Program-made: the position numbers and the translations under genes
In this document: positions 43,349-52,458 of the stretch, piece by piece
Numbering within the stretch: position 1 is the first letter of the stretch
Layout: every line of letters starts with the position of its first letter
Assembly: GCF_014855495.1 (NCBI RefSeq)
Contig: NZ_JACYFJ010000001.1
Coordinates: forward strand, 558,001-622,000
Direction of reading: 5' to 3'
DNA: 64,000 nt
Source of the DNA: Euzebyella saccharophila
GTDB lineage: Bacteria; Bacteroidota; Bacteroidia; Flavobacteriales; Flavobacteriaceae
The notes under the pieces: generated by a model
Database searches by the model: none
The model's input: only the letters and a program-made list of their open reading frames with translations
Told to the model about the DNA's origin: nothing

Positions 43349-43382
43349 ACAATTATTGGCGGAAAAAAAAATATGAAAATGG

Positions 43383-43399
43383 AATCATACTTTATGATT
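43383..43399 (+). terminator. Weak AT hairpin after the nuclease gene
   Basis: AATCATA and TATGATT form a perfect 7-base stem with a 3-base loop, 35 bases after the nuclease stop codon. The stem is AT-only except for one pair and has no T-run, so it is at best a weak terminator. Confidence 0.25.
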
Positions 43400-43474
43400 T
43401 GAGATAGTGTCGGTCACAAAAGAATTCACATGTAATTTTTTCCTATGATGACCGTTGCCTATCTTTCTTGTCAT

Positions 43475-44341
43475 ATGGATAAAGCCCTAAAAGACCAAAT
43501 TGAATATCTCCTCTGTATTAAGATTTTAAATACTCGAGCTGTCTCGGGAGGAGATATTTCACAAGCTTATCTAATTGAAACCGAAAGTGAACGCTTTTTT
43601 TGCAAAACACACCGGTCTAAAAATGCTTTTGAAATGTTCCAGACAGAAAAAGAAGGATTGAAGGCCCTCAAAGCAAGCAATACTATTGGCGTGCCTCAAG
43701 TATTGACTTGCAACAGAACCGATAACGGAGCCCTTTTGATTCTGGAATATATTGAGCGAAAAACGCCCAATACCGTTGACTTTGAAAATTTAGGTTTTCA
43801 ATTGGCGGCACTTCATAAAACGGGCGATGCCAAGACCTTTGGTTTTGAACAAGATAATTTTATTGGCAGTTTGCCGCAATTCAACAACAAGAATGAAGAT
43901 TGGGTGGATTTTTATGTGCAGCAAAGGGTGCAACCACAATTAAAAATGGCACTGGATTCTGGTAGATTGAATATGGCTGAAATTCCTGCGGAATCGAAGC
44001 TTTTAGGCAGTTGTAATGGTTTATTTCCCAATATCAAACCTTCCTTATTGCATGGAGATTTGTGGAGCGGCAATTTTTTAATTGCCTCTAACGGGCAACC
44101 GTATTTAATTGACCCGGCGGTCTATGCGGGTCACAATGAGGTGGATTTGGCCATGACCCGATTGTTTGGTGGTTTTGAAGAACGGTTTTATGACGCGTAT
44201 CATGAAATAATTCCGAAAGAAACAGGTGAAAGAGAGCGTTGCGAAATATATCAATTGTACTATTTATTGGTGCACCTTAATTTGTTCGGAACTTCCTATA
44301 AATCATCGGTCAACCATATACTTCAGAGGTATTTTCATTAG
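43475..44341 (+). CDS. Fructosamine kinase family protein
   Basis: This is a 288-residue kinase that phosphorylates the sugar of glycated amines so that they break down (a protein repair function). The phosphotransferase signatures are 'VSGGDISQAYLIETESERFF' near the start, the catalytic loop 'LLHGDLWSGNFLI' and the metal-binding 'LIDPAVYAGHNEVDLAMTRL'. The ATG at 43475 (MDKALKDQIEYLL) gives the normal family start. The in-frame ATG at 43445 would add ten residues, and part of that stretch looks like a promoter. It follows the accessory methylase-nuclease insert. Confidence 0.9.
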   Translation: MDKALKDQIEYLLCIKILNTRAVSGGDISQAYLIETESERFFCKTHRSKNAFEMFQTEKEGLKALKASNTIGVPQVLTCNRTDNGALLILEYIERKTPNTVDFENLGFQLAALHKTGDAKTFGFEQDNFIGSLPQFNNKNEDWVDFYVQQRVQPQLKMALDSGRLNMAEIPAESKLLGSCNGLFPNIKPSLLHGDLWSGNFLIASNGQPYLIDPAVYAGHNEVDLAMTRLFGGFEERFYDAYHEIIPKETGERERCEIYQLYYLLVHLNLFGTSYKSSVNHILQRYFH

Positions 44342-44402
44342 TTTTAAAATGTATTTGTTAATAAGAAAAGCAACAAATCTTAGCGAAAAAAAGTAGCCTT
44401 TT

Positions 44403-44410
44403 TAAATTTG
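44403..44410 (+). promoter_or_regulatory. Candidate -7 box before the 114-residue ORF
   Basis: TAAATTTG matches TAnnTTTG and ends 14 bases before the ATG at 44425, which would give a very short leader. Confidence 0.35.
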
Positions 44411-44424
44411 TGGGTCTTTAGCCT

Positions 44425-44769
44425 ATGAGACCTTTAGAAATTGGAGATAAAGTTTACAATGTAACCCAAGATGGGTTTGATGATTTTAAGCGTTACAGCT
44501 TTTCTGTCGTGGTAAAATTGACCAAAACCTTGGCCATTTTAAAGAATGATGTGCGCCTGGTAAACGACCCCAAACCATCCTATATAATGGAAGATGTAGG
44601 CTACTCGGTCTACAGGCAGCGTGGAATCCATTGGCACTTGGTTTCTCTGGATGCCATCCGGCAAGCGCAAATTGAGAACAAAAAGATAGAGGCTCACGAT
44701 TGGTTTCAGCATAAGAAATTCACGCTTAAGGAAAAGCAATATATCTACGAGCTTTTTACTAAGAATTAA
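44425..44769 (+). CDS. Hypothetical protein (114 aa)
   Basis: I do not recognise the family. The protein is 114 residues and soluble. Its N-terminus, 'LEIGDKVYNVTQDGFDDFKR', reads like a small beta-barrel (SH3- or KOW-like) with conserved-looking 'YSFSVVVKLTKTLAILKNDV' strands. The C-terminal half ('AHDWFQHKKFTLKEKQYIYE') is helical. It has its own -7-like box. It lies between fructosamine kinase and the PQQ dehydrogenase genes, with gaps of 83 and 58 bases. Confidence 0.65.
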   Translation: MRPLEIGDKVYNVTQDGFDDFKRYSFSVVVKLTKTLAILKNDVRLVNDPKPSYIMEDVGYSVYRQRGIHWHLVSLDAIRQAQIENKKIEAHDWFQHKKFTLKEKQYIYELFTKN

Positions 44770-44827
44770 TAAAGGCTAATTCAATTTTCGTTTTTTTAAT
44801 TACTTTTAGGAATACTACAACTCAACC

Positions 44828-46963
44828 ATGTATTCTAGAAAAATAAGTATTTCATTGGCTTTAGGCTCATGCTTATTGCTTATGGTCACCTCTTGCAAAG
44901 AAACAGCTCCAAAGGAAGTTTCAAAAGAACACTACAAAACCTGGTCTTCTTATCTTGGGGACTCCGGAAGGAACCATTTTACAACCCTATCCCAGATTAC
45001 TCCAAAAAATGTTCAAGACTTAAAAGTAGCTTGGACCTACGAGGCACAGGATTGGGGGCAAATGCAAATGAATCCGCTGGTCTTGGATAGTATGGTCTAT
45101 GGGGTAACGGCCGCATTGCGGGTTGTAGCCTTGCATGCGGGAACCGGAAAAGAAATTTGGCAATACGGAGATTCAGTAAAAGTCTGGCATTCTACCAGTA
45201 GGGGTCTTTCTTACTGGAAAAAGGACAAGGACCAACGCATTCTTTGTACAAGAGGGTCTGATCTCATCGCCCTGAATGCCTTGACAGGCGAACCGATTTC
45301 AACCTTTGGAATCAATGGCAAAGTTGATATGCGAAAGGGACTTCCCGAAAGAGAGCAAAGCAAATTTTTGATTTCCAACACCCCGGGAACTGTTTTCAAT
45401 GACCTCATTATAATGCCTTTAAGGGTTTCTGAGGGAGCCGGTGCCGCCTTGGGAGACGTCATGGCCTTTAATGTAGTAACAGGAAAGCACGAATGGAGTT
45501 TTAAAACCATACCTGATGCCGGCAAAGAGGGTTCGGAAACATGGGGAAATACCCGAATAAGAGAAAGTGAAATTGTAGGTGCCGCCAACAATTGGTCTGG
45601 TATGGCGGTTGATGAAGAGTTGGAAATCATATACGTACCTACCGGTTCCGCTGCACCTGATTTTTACGGCGGCGTAAGGCCGGGGAGCAATCTTTTTGCA
45701 AATTCTCTAGTGGCGTTGAATGCGAACACTGGCGAGAAAGTATGGCACTTTCAATTCACACATCATGATATTTGGGATCGTGACCCACCAGCGCCACCCA
45801 ATCTAATTACGGTAGAAAGGAATGGTGAAAAGATTCCAGCGGTGGCGCAAGTGACCAAACAGGGTTATGTGTTTGTTTTTGACCGAAGAACTGGCGAACC
45901 TCTTTTTGAGATTGAAGAGCGACCTGTTCCTACTTCTACCCTGAAAGGTGAAAAAACGTCACCCACCCAACCCTTTCCAGTAAATCCGAAACCTTTTGCA
46001 CGACAATCAAATTCCCTCACGGAGGACGATATGAGTCCGTTTTCAGAAAACAAGGAAGAGTTGTTGGCGGTTTTCAAAAAAGCTGATAAGCGCATTTACG
46101 CACCGCCCAGTTTAGACCCCGTACTTTTATTGCCCGGTTATGACGGTGCTGCGGAGTGGGGCGGAGCGGGTGCCGATCCGGACAAGGGGATACTGTATGT
46201 GAACTCCAATGAAATGCCCTATCTGTTAAAAATGGGAGAGGCAAAAAATATGGCTTCCGGCTTGCCCAAAGGGCAGGCAATCTACCAGCAAAATTGTGCT
46301 ACCTGTCATAATCCTGATCGTAGCGGCGCCCCAGCAAGTGGTTTTCCTTCCCTTATCGACCTACAGTTTAGAAAGGAAAAAGATGAGGTGACTTTTATTA
46401 TTACCCAGGGAAAAGGAATGATGACAGGCTTTCCACAAATAAAAGGCGATGATATGGAGGCCCTTTTACGCTTTTTGTACGATCAGGAAATTCAGCACTC
46501 CGTGGAGGAGGAAATTGTTAAAAAGGATAGCCTCCCCCCAGTTCCCTATAAACATTTGGGGTATAATAAGTTTTTGGATTCAAAGGGGTTGCCGGCAATT
46601 GCTCCTCCATGGGGAACATTACATGCCATTGATTTAAATTCAGGCGACTTTCTCTGGAGCGTTCCTTTCGGGAATACCCCGGAGTTAGGGGAAGAGGGAA
46701 TTGGTACAGGTACCGAAAGTTATGGGGGACCCATTGTTACCGAAAACGGACTCCTGCTCATTGCCGGTACCAGAGATGGGTTTTTTAGGGCTTTTGACCG
46801 CCATACCGGAAAGATACTTTGGGAATACCAGTTGCCCGCTCCTGCTTTTGCCACTCCGGCAACCTATGAATTTGAAGGAAAACAGTATATAGTTTTGGCC
46901 TGTGGTGGTGAAAAGCTGGGAACTCCAAAGGGAAATAAGATAATGGCATTTGCCTTGGAATAG
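44828..46963 (+). CDS. PQQ-dependent dehydrogenase with fused cytochrome c domain, lipoprotein
   Basis: This is a 711-residue protein with lipobox 'VTSC' (Cys23). The body is an eight-bladed PQQ propeller with repeated tryptophan-docking strands ('NTGEKVWHFQFTHHDIWDRD', 'SGDFLWSVPFGNTPELGEEG', 'HTGKILWEYQLPAPAFATPA'). A small cytochrome c domain is inserted near residues 475-560, with haem-binding CATCH at 490-494. It oxidises a sugar or alcohol in the periplasm and passes electrons to the inserted haem. No PQQ synthesis genes are nearby, so the cofactor may be imported or made elsewhere. The substrate is unknown. Confidence 0.9.
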   Translation: MYSRKISISLALGSCLLLMVTSCKETAPKEVSKEHYKTWSSYLGDSGRNHFTTLSQITPKNVQDLKVAWTYEAQDWGQMQMNPLVLDSMVYGVTAALRVVALHAGTGKEIWQYGDSVKVWHSTSRGLSYWKKDKDQRILCTRGSDLIALNALTGEPISTFGINGKVDMRKGLPEREQSKFLISNTPGTVFNDLIIMPLRVSEGAGAALGDVMAFNVVTGKHEWSFKTIPDAGKEGSETWGNTRIRESEIVGAANNWSGMAVDEELEIIYVPTGSAAPDFYGGVRPGSNLFANSLVALNANTGEKVWHFQFTHHDIWDRDPPAPPNLITVERNGEKIPAVAQVTKQGYVFVFDRRTGEPLFEIEERPVPTSTLKGEKTSPTQPFPVNPKPFARQSNSLTEDDMSPFSENKEELLAVFKKADKRIYAPPSLDPVLLLPGYDGAAEWGGAGADPDKGILYVNSNEMPYLLKMGEAKNMASGLPKGQAIYQQNCATCHNPDRSGAPASGFPSLIDLQFRKEKDEVTFIITQGKGMMTGFPQIKGDDMEALLRFLYDQEIQHSVEEEIVKKDSLPPVPYKHLGYNKFLDSKGLPAIAPPWGTLHAIDLNSGDFLWSVPFGNTPELGEEGIGTGTESYGGPIVTENGLLLIAGTRDGFFRAFDRHTGKILWEYQLPAPAFATPATYEFEGKQYIVLACGGEKLGTPKGNKIMAFALE

Positions 46964-46969
46964 CAGAAA

Positions 46970-47710
46970 TTAATAGTCTATCTCCATTTCGGCATAGTCC
47001 ACTCGATCAACGATATTTTCCCGATTGGAATCCACTTTTGGACTGTAAAGGTCCTTACTAATAGGGTAGGCATTAAAATGATAATCCTGTAGGTCGTTTT
47101 GAATAACATCCAAAATATCTTCTTGCTCCAAGTTGTTATCCAGCCAATACGCCACTTCCTCATCGGCTAAAATTACCGGTCTTCTGTTTTTGGTGTTATG
47201 AATTTCAGAAAACATTGGAGTTGCTTCTTGGGTCAATACCGTAAATGTTACAAAGCCGTCTTTGCTAATATTATATAGACCGGCCAAGTTCATGATTTCA
47301 TGGTCTTTCAATTCAAAATAAAAGGGAATCTTGAATTTTTTAGGCGCTGTATGAGGTTCGTAAAATCCGTTTACGGGAATGATACAACGGCGGGTATACA
47401 CCTGATGCTTGTAAATAAAATGGTCAAAAAGTTTCTCGTTCCGGGCATTCAATCCCGCGCCAAAACGAACCGACTCTTTGTAATATTCCTTATGGTCCGC
47501 ACCTAATTTAGTACTAGGCATAATTCCCCACATGGCCGGGGTAAAAGTCTCGGGTTCTTCCTGGGGAATGATCCACATGAGCGGGTGAGCGAAACCATTG
47601 GCATGGTGGTGAATGAGTTCCCCAGGGTCTCTTGGCCCCACATTCTTGGTTTTTTGGTAATGTTCCTGAAGCTTGTCCGCTTTTTCCTTCATTCTAGCAC
47701 TAAAACACAT
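46970..47710 (-). CDS. SRAP-domain protein (YedK/HMCES type)
   Basis: SRAP proteins crosslink covalently to abasic sites in single-stranded DNA and shield them during replication. The ATG at 47710 places the catalytic Cys at position 2 (MCFSARMKEKADK), as the mechanism requires; an upstream in-frame GTG would bury it. Further active-site residues are visible in 'CIIPVNGFYEPH' (Asn, Glu) and 'SEIHNTKNRRPVIL' (His). The 246-residue length is normal. It converges with the PQQ dehydrogenase gene across six bases. Confidence 0.93.
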   Translation of the reverse strand: MCFSARMKEKADKLQEHYQKTKNVGPRDPGELIHHHANGFAHPLMWIIPQEEPETFTPAMWGIMPSTKLGADHKEYYKESVRFGAGLNARNEKLFDHFIYKHQVYTRRCIIPVNGFYEPHTAPKKFKIPFYFELKDHEIMNLAGLYNISKDGFVTFTVLTQEATPMFSEIHNTKNRRPVILADEEVAYWLDNNLEQEDILDVIQNDLQDYHFNAYPISKDLYSPKVDSNRENIVDRVDYAEMEIDY

Positions 47711-47789
47711 GGCAGTCACTTATTTAGGTGAATAAACACAAGGTACTAACAAATTTTTATACCTATTTTCATAGGAAATATAAAGAGCC

Positions 47790-49328
47790 ATGAAATCAAT
47801 GCTACCGGTATTAATTGTGTTGTTTATTGCTTGTACAAAGCCTGAAACTCCAAAAACAATAGTTACTACAGATAAGGGAATGGTTGAGGGATATAAAAAT
47901 GCCGATGGAAGTATCCTTATTTTTAAGGGAATTCCTTTTGCAGCTCCTCCGGTAAGTAATTTACGATGGAAAGCTCCACAGCCTGCATCTTCATGGGAAG
48001 GAGTAAAAAAAACGGTGGAATTTGGCCCAAGCCCTATTCAGAACCCTCCGAAACCTTTTTACTGCTGGACGGAAGAATTTATAGCCCAACCCGAACCTCT
48101 AAGTGAAGATTGCCTTTATTTGAACGTATGGTCCGGTGTCCAAGAGGTGGTTGAAAAGCAACCGGTTTTTGTTTGGATCTATGGGGGCGGACTCTCAAGT
48201 GGTTCTGCTAATTGTGCCATTTATGATGGTGAGGAAATGGCCAAAAAAGGCGTGGTATTCGTTAGCCTCAATTATAGGGTGGGCGCACTTGGCTTTATGG
48301 CACACGAGGAATTAAGCTCTGAAGCTGATAGCGGTACTTCCGGTAATTACGGTTTCTTGGACCAGATTGCCGCTTTAGAGTGGGTACAAAAAAACATCGA
48401 TCAGTTTGGGGGTGACCCAAACAACATAACCATTGCTGGTCAATCTGCAGGAGCCTATAGTGTGCACACCTTGATTTCATCGCCATTGGCAAAGGGGTTG
48501 TTCCATAAGGCTATATTACAAAGTGGCGGATTGTTCAACGGTTCTTTGCAAAAGGGGATGGAAGAGGCAGAGCAGCAAGGAAAGTCTTTTATGGATTTGG
48601 CCGGAGTGAATTCGATTGCTGAGCTTAGGGGGCTTCCAACGGAAAAAGTTCTGGAATTGAGTAACCAAGGAAGTATAGGAAGGTTTGGAGTGACTAGAGA
48701 TGGATTTGTACTTCCCAGAGATATACATAAGGCCACTGCCAGCGGAAACTTTAACCAGGTGCCCATTATGGCCGGTTGGGTAACCGGAGATGGTTCCTTT
48801 ATGGGAGAGTTTGACCAAACTGTGGAAGACTACAGGAAGGAAGCAGATTCTCTTTATGGAAAGGAGGCACCCGTATTTTTAGACCTTTTTCCTGTAGCAG
48901 CAGAGGAAGATGTAAAAAAACAAAAGGCCAAATTGACCATGTTACGATTTGCCGGAATGACACCCCACATATTAGCTGGGTACAATGCCAAGCCCACCTA
49001 TGTTTACGAATTTGCCCATGTACCACCGGATAAACCTAATTTCCCTAACTACGGTGCTTTTCACACTTCGGAAGTTCCTTTTGCCCTGCATACGCTGCAT
49101 ACTTGGGAGCGCCCGTGGAGACCTGAGGATAGGGATATAGAAGACATGATGGCCACCTATTGGACCAATTTTGCAAAAACAGGAGACCCCAATGGTTTAG
49201 GCGTACCGGTTTGGCAATCCTATAAAAAGGCAGCAGGGAATGTACTGCGTATTTCAGACGCTACCCAAATGCAAAAGGAATACGTAAAGGCAGAATTGGA
49301 TTTTTTGAAAAACCATATTACCTTTTAA
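47790..49328 (+). CDS. Type-B carboxylesterase, lipoprotein
   Basis: This 512-residue alpha/beta hydrolase has lipobox 'LFIAC' (Cys15). The nucleophile Ser219 is in 'IAGQSAGAYS', and the oxyanion strand is 'VFVWIYGGGLSSGS'. A Glu/Asp follows near 'TRDGFVLPRD' and the acid-His part near 'YGAFHTSEVPFAL'. 'GIPFAAPPVSNLRWKAPQP' is the standard family start. It hydrolyses carboxylic esters at the envelope. Its stop codon shares the TTAA at 49325-49328 with the stop of a small convergent ORF. Confidence 0.92.
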   Translation: MKSMLPVLIVLFIACTKPETPKTIVTTDKGMVEGYKNADGSILIFKGIPFAAPPVSNLRWKAPQPASSWEGVKKTVEFGPSPIQNPPKPFYCWTEEFIAQPEPLSEDCLYLNVWSGVQEVVEKQPVFVWIYGGGLSSGSANCAIYDGEEMAKKGVVFVSLNYRVGALGFMAHEELSSEADSGTSGNYGFLDQIAALEWVQKNIDQFGGDPNNITIAGQSAGAYSVHTLISSPLAKGLFHKAILQSGGLFNGSLQKGMEEAEQQGKSFMDLAGVNSIAELRGLPTEKVLELSNQGSIGRFGVTRDGFVLPRDIHKATASGNFNQVPIMAGWVTGDGSFMGEFDQTVEDYRKEADSLYGKEAPVFLDLFPVAAEEDVKKQKAKLTMLRFAGMTPHILAGYNAKPTYVYEFAHVPPDKPNFPNYGAFHTSEVPFALHTLHTWERPWRPEDRDIEDMMATYWTNFAKTGDPNGLGVPVWQSYKKAAGNVLRISDATQMQKEYVKAELDFLKNHITF

Positions 49329-49444
49329 TAAGGCCAAAGAAAAAAATAGCCCAAGGCCAAAAGCACGGCAATAGTAACTCCAAAACAGCCCACAAAAAAA
49401 CAACTTTTAAAAACGTCCTTGGAACGAACGACTTCTTCTTTCAT
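49325..49444 (-). CDS. Small single-pass membrane protein (39 aa)
   Basis: A complete 39-residue reading frame runs from ATG at 49444 to TAA at 49325-49327. It has a charged N-terminus (MKEEVVRSKDVFKSC) and one hydrophobic helix (FFVGCFGVTIAVLLALGYFF), and ends in LWPY. Charge and helix layout fit a one-helix inner-membrane protein. Its stop shares TTAA with the carboxylesterase stop, a form of convergent overlap seen elsewhere in the window. No strong ribosome-binding site is visible. The function is unknown, and it could be a chance ORF. Confidence 0.5.
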   Translation of the reverse strand: MKEEVVRSKDVFKSCFFVGCFGVTIAVLLALGYFFLWPY

Positions 49445-49976
49445 AGGTGGAAGATAAAGCAACCGAATTAATAATAGATTGGGAGAATAAACAATTTTGG
49501 GCTGTTTTTTGGAAGCTTACGAAATTTTTCCAAAGAATTCTCCAGGAAGCAAACCTTCCCGGAAAACCTTTGGTGACTAAAAAGAAATACTAACAAATTA
49601 TGGTAAGATCATTTATAAAGAAAGGATACCTAAATTTGGGGGAAAGGCTCCTCTTTATGAACTGTATGTTTCTTTTTTTAACTAAAAGATAATTGCGTAG
49701 TTGATTTCAACATCAACGTTTCAATTCCTTTTTGTAATATCCATTACGAACGTTGCAAATTTACCAATAGTAAATCTTAGGAAGTTAAGCGAAGGTTATA
49801 CAAACTTTATCAAATCTAAAGCAGCGGACCCAAGGACAAATTAATACTAGTATCTGCCAATATAGTAGCGGTCATTTTTTATTTGACCGATAAAAAACAA
49901 TAACCAATACATTTTGACTATTTGTAAAAGGAAGGTGTGTTCTAGTTGTGTTATTTACTTCTCAAAATTGGCATTT
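49445..49976. other. Intergenic region with no supported gene
   Basis: These 530 bases lie between two minus-strand genes (the small membrane ORF and GH92). Only a 30-codon ORF at 49600-49692 is present, and it is not convincing. No hairpin with a T-run or tRNA was seen. It may contain the promoter of the small ORF and the downstream region of the GH92 transcript. Confidence 0.45.
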
Positions 49977-52208
49977 TTATTTTTTGATAGTTAAGCGCTT
50001 GCCGTTGATGAAGTCCTCATGTGAGATAAATGGTGTTTTCATCTTTTTTCCGTTTAGGAAAACCTCCTTTTCCAGATTCTCAGTTTCGGAAGATTCCTTT
50101 GTAATTACCAATTCTCCACCTCCATAATAGGTTTGGTCCAGTTTTATGGTAATGGTATCAAAGATTGGTGTGGTAACGGTGTAAATGGGTGTGGCCGGAC
50201 TTACGGGATAAATCCCCATCATACTAAAAACCGCCCATGCACTCATGGTTCCCGTATCGTCATTTCCGGGCAGACCGGCTGGTTCGTTTTTAAAATACGT
50301 TGCTAAAAGTTTACTAACCAATTGGTCCGTTCGGTGGGTTTCTCCCTTTACATAATTGAATAAATAAGGGTAAGCTATGTCGGGTTCATTGGCCATATCA
50401 AACTGATTTTTATCAAAAACCTGCTGTAGTTTATTCGCGAACGTTTTTGAACCTCCCATCAAATTCATAAGACCTTTTACATCATGGGCAACCATAAAAG
50501 AGTATTGCCAGGCATTACCCTCTATAAACCCTAGGTTTTTTACAAAATTAGCTCCGGTATCTGGGTTGTAAGGGGTAAGCCAACTGCCATCATCGTTTTT
50601 AGGACGAAGCAGATTGAACTCCTTATCAAACAACTTTCTATAGGAAATGGAACGCTTGGAAAAACGTTTGTAATCTTCTTTTTTACCCAAGGCTTTGGCC
50701 AATTGTGCAATGGCATAATCAGAAATATTGTATTCCTGTGTTGTTGACACAGAACCACTTTTGGTAGTTTTAGTAGTGAGGTAACCTTTTTCAATATAAT
50801 CCTTAAGCCCGGGACGCAATGGATTCTCCTCTAACTGGTCCGAACTTTTTAGCATGGCTTCGTAGGCAAGTTCTACATCAAAATCCTGAATTCCTTTTAG
50901 GTACGTATCCGCCAAAACAATACCTGCAGGATCGCCTACCATGGTGGTTGTTTCCGTAGCATTGAGTTCCCATTTGGGCAGCCAACCAGATTCATCGTAC
51001 ACCTGAAGCATACTTTTTACCATATCTGATTGCTGTTTTGGATACACCAAACTCATTAATTGATGATAATTCCGGTAAGTATCCCACAGTGAAAAGGCAG
51101 TATACCGCGTGTCTTCTGTTTTTAAGGTTTCCCGGGTTTGCATTTTAGGATATTCCCCATTGGCATCGTTCAATGTACTTGGATGTATCTGGGTATGGTA
51201 CAATGCGGTGTAGAAAATGGATTTATCTTCTTCCGTCCCGCCTTCAACTTCTATCGTAGAAAGCTGTTTGTTCCATTTTTCTTGGGCTTCTGCCAATAGG
51301 GTTTCAAAATCTTTACCTTCCGTTTCTACTTTTAAATTTTCACGTGCATTTTCAATACTTACATAAGACACCCCCACTTTTACCGATACCGTTTTGGGTT
51401 GTTTAAAATGGTATCGCATATACGCCCCAATACTGTCTCCTACTACAGCCTGCCTAAAACCTTTTTTAATACGGGTTTCACCATTGGTTACCATCCATTG
51501 CGCCTCTAGACCGTCATATTTACGTGGTTTTTTCCAAATTCCAAATTCGTCAGCTGGTTCTGAGAATTGTGCCACAAAATAGATGGGGTAGCTCTCTTCG
51601 GATTTGTAATAACAAAAAGAACCAACCATGCGCATACCTTCTATTTCATTTGATGAAACAACCTTTACTTGAGCCCCTTCTTCATTAGTTAACCCAAGGC
51701 CTAAATTCAATAACACATTAGCTTCCCCTGCTGGGAAATGATATTTACTTACCCCCGTTCTGGTTGTTGCCGTAGCTTCTACCTTTACCCCGTACTTATC
51801 TAAGGTATTGGTATAATATCCTGGTTTTGCCGCCTCATTGCTATAGGTAGATCCGTATTGTTCGTGATTGGTAACCAAGGCCCCAGTTGTGGGCATGGTA
51901 ATAATTACACCCAACTCCGGACAACCCACACCACTAAGGTTTACATGGCTAAAGCCCGTTAAATAAGGATTTTCATTTACGTAGGGCGTAGAAAACCATC
52001 GGCTATCCTTTTCCATAGGTAGATTTTGTGCCCCTGCCACATTAAAGGGTGATACGTTCGCCATTCCCCTTACAGCAATTGGTCCAGGATTAGTGGTGCC
52101 AAAATTTGAGGTACCAATAAACGGATTTACATAGTCTACCGGTTTTTTTTGTGCTATGGAAAGGGTTGGTATAAGACAGGCTATGACAAGAAAAATTCTA
52201 ATCTTCAT
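49977..52208 (-). CDS. GH92 family exo-alpha-mannosidase, exported
   Basis: This is a 743-residue glycoside hydrolase with a signal peptide (MKIRIFLVIACLIPTLSIAQ). GH92 features are 'VNPFIGTSNFGTTNPGPIAV' and 'GFSHVNLSGVGCPELGVIIT' in the N-terminal beta domain. The (alpha/alpha)6 barrel contains 'TRYTAFSLWDTYRNYHQLMS', 'FIEGNAWQYSFMVAHDVKGL' and 'GLPGNDDTGTMSAWAVFSMM', which hold the calcium and catalytic acids. These enzymes trim alpha-mannose from N-glycans or mannans. It is 250 bases downstream of an outer-membrane barrel gene on the same strand. Confidence 0.94.
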   Translation of the reverse strand: MKIRIFLVIACLIPTLSIAQKKPVDYVNPFIGTSNFGTTNPGPIAVRGMANVSPFNVAGAQNLPMEKDSRWFSTPYVNENPYLTGFSHVNLSGVGCPELGVIITMPTTGALVTNHEQYGSTYSNEAAKPGYYTNTLDKYGVKVEATATTRTGVSKYHFPAGEANVLLNLGLGLTNEEGAQVKVVSSNEIEGMRMVGSFCYYKSEESYPIYFVAQFSEPADEFGIWKKPRKYDGLEAQWMVTNGETRIKKGFRQAVVGDSIGAYMRYHFKQPKTVSVKVGVSYVSIENARENLKVETEGKDFETLLAEAQEKWNKQLSTIEVEGGTEEDKSIFYTALYHTQIHPSTLNDANGEYPKMQTRETLKTEDTRYTAFSLWDTYRNYHQLMSLVYPKQQSDMVKSMLQVYDESGWLPKWELNATETTTMVGDPAGIVLADTYLKGIQDFDVELAYEAMLKSSDQLEENPLRPGLKDYIEKGYLTTKTTKSGSVSTTQEYNISDYAIAQLAKALGKKEDYKRFSKRSISYRKLFDKEFNLLRPKNDDGSWLTPYNPDTGANFVKNLGFIEGNAWQYSFMVAHDVKGLMNLMGGSKTFANKLQQVFDKNQFDMANEPDIAYPYLFNYVKGETHRTDQLVSKLLATYFKNEPAGLPGNDDTGTMSAWAVFSMMGIYPVSPATPIYTVTTPIFDTITIKLDQTYYGGGELVITKESSETENLEKEVFLNGKKMKTPFISHEDFINGKRLTIKK

Positions 52209-52458
52209 TAACTAAAATATATGGGCGTTCAACTATGCGTGAATTGGCAAATATAGTAGATTGAAGGAGAATTCATTTATTTCCAAAGTACATGGAACCC
52301 TTTAAAACCCTAATAACCTTTGTCGATCTATGGTTTACGTATAAATCAGCACCTCATAAAATAGCAATGGAAAAATAGTTAGCTAATAAATGCTAAATTT
52401 TTAATTGACCAGCTACTCAAAATTGTGTTTAAGAACTCTCTTGGGAAAGTAAAATTGA

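Noticed and set aside
45211-45630. 139-codon minus-strand ORF
   Set aside because: Antisense to the PQQ dehydrogenase; composition reflects the complementary strand.
49600-49692. 30-codon plus-strand ORF in the gap before GH92
   Set aside because: Too short, with no hydrophobic or other pattern and no promoter-like box.
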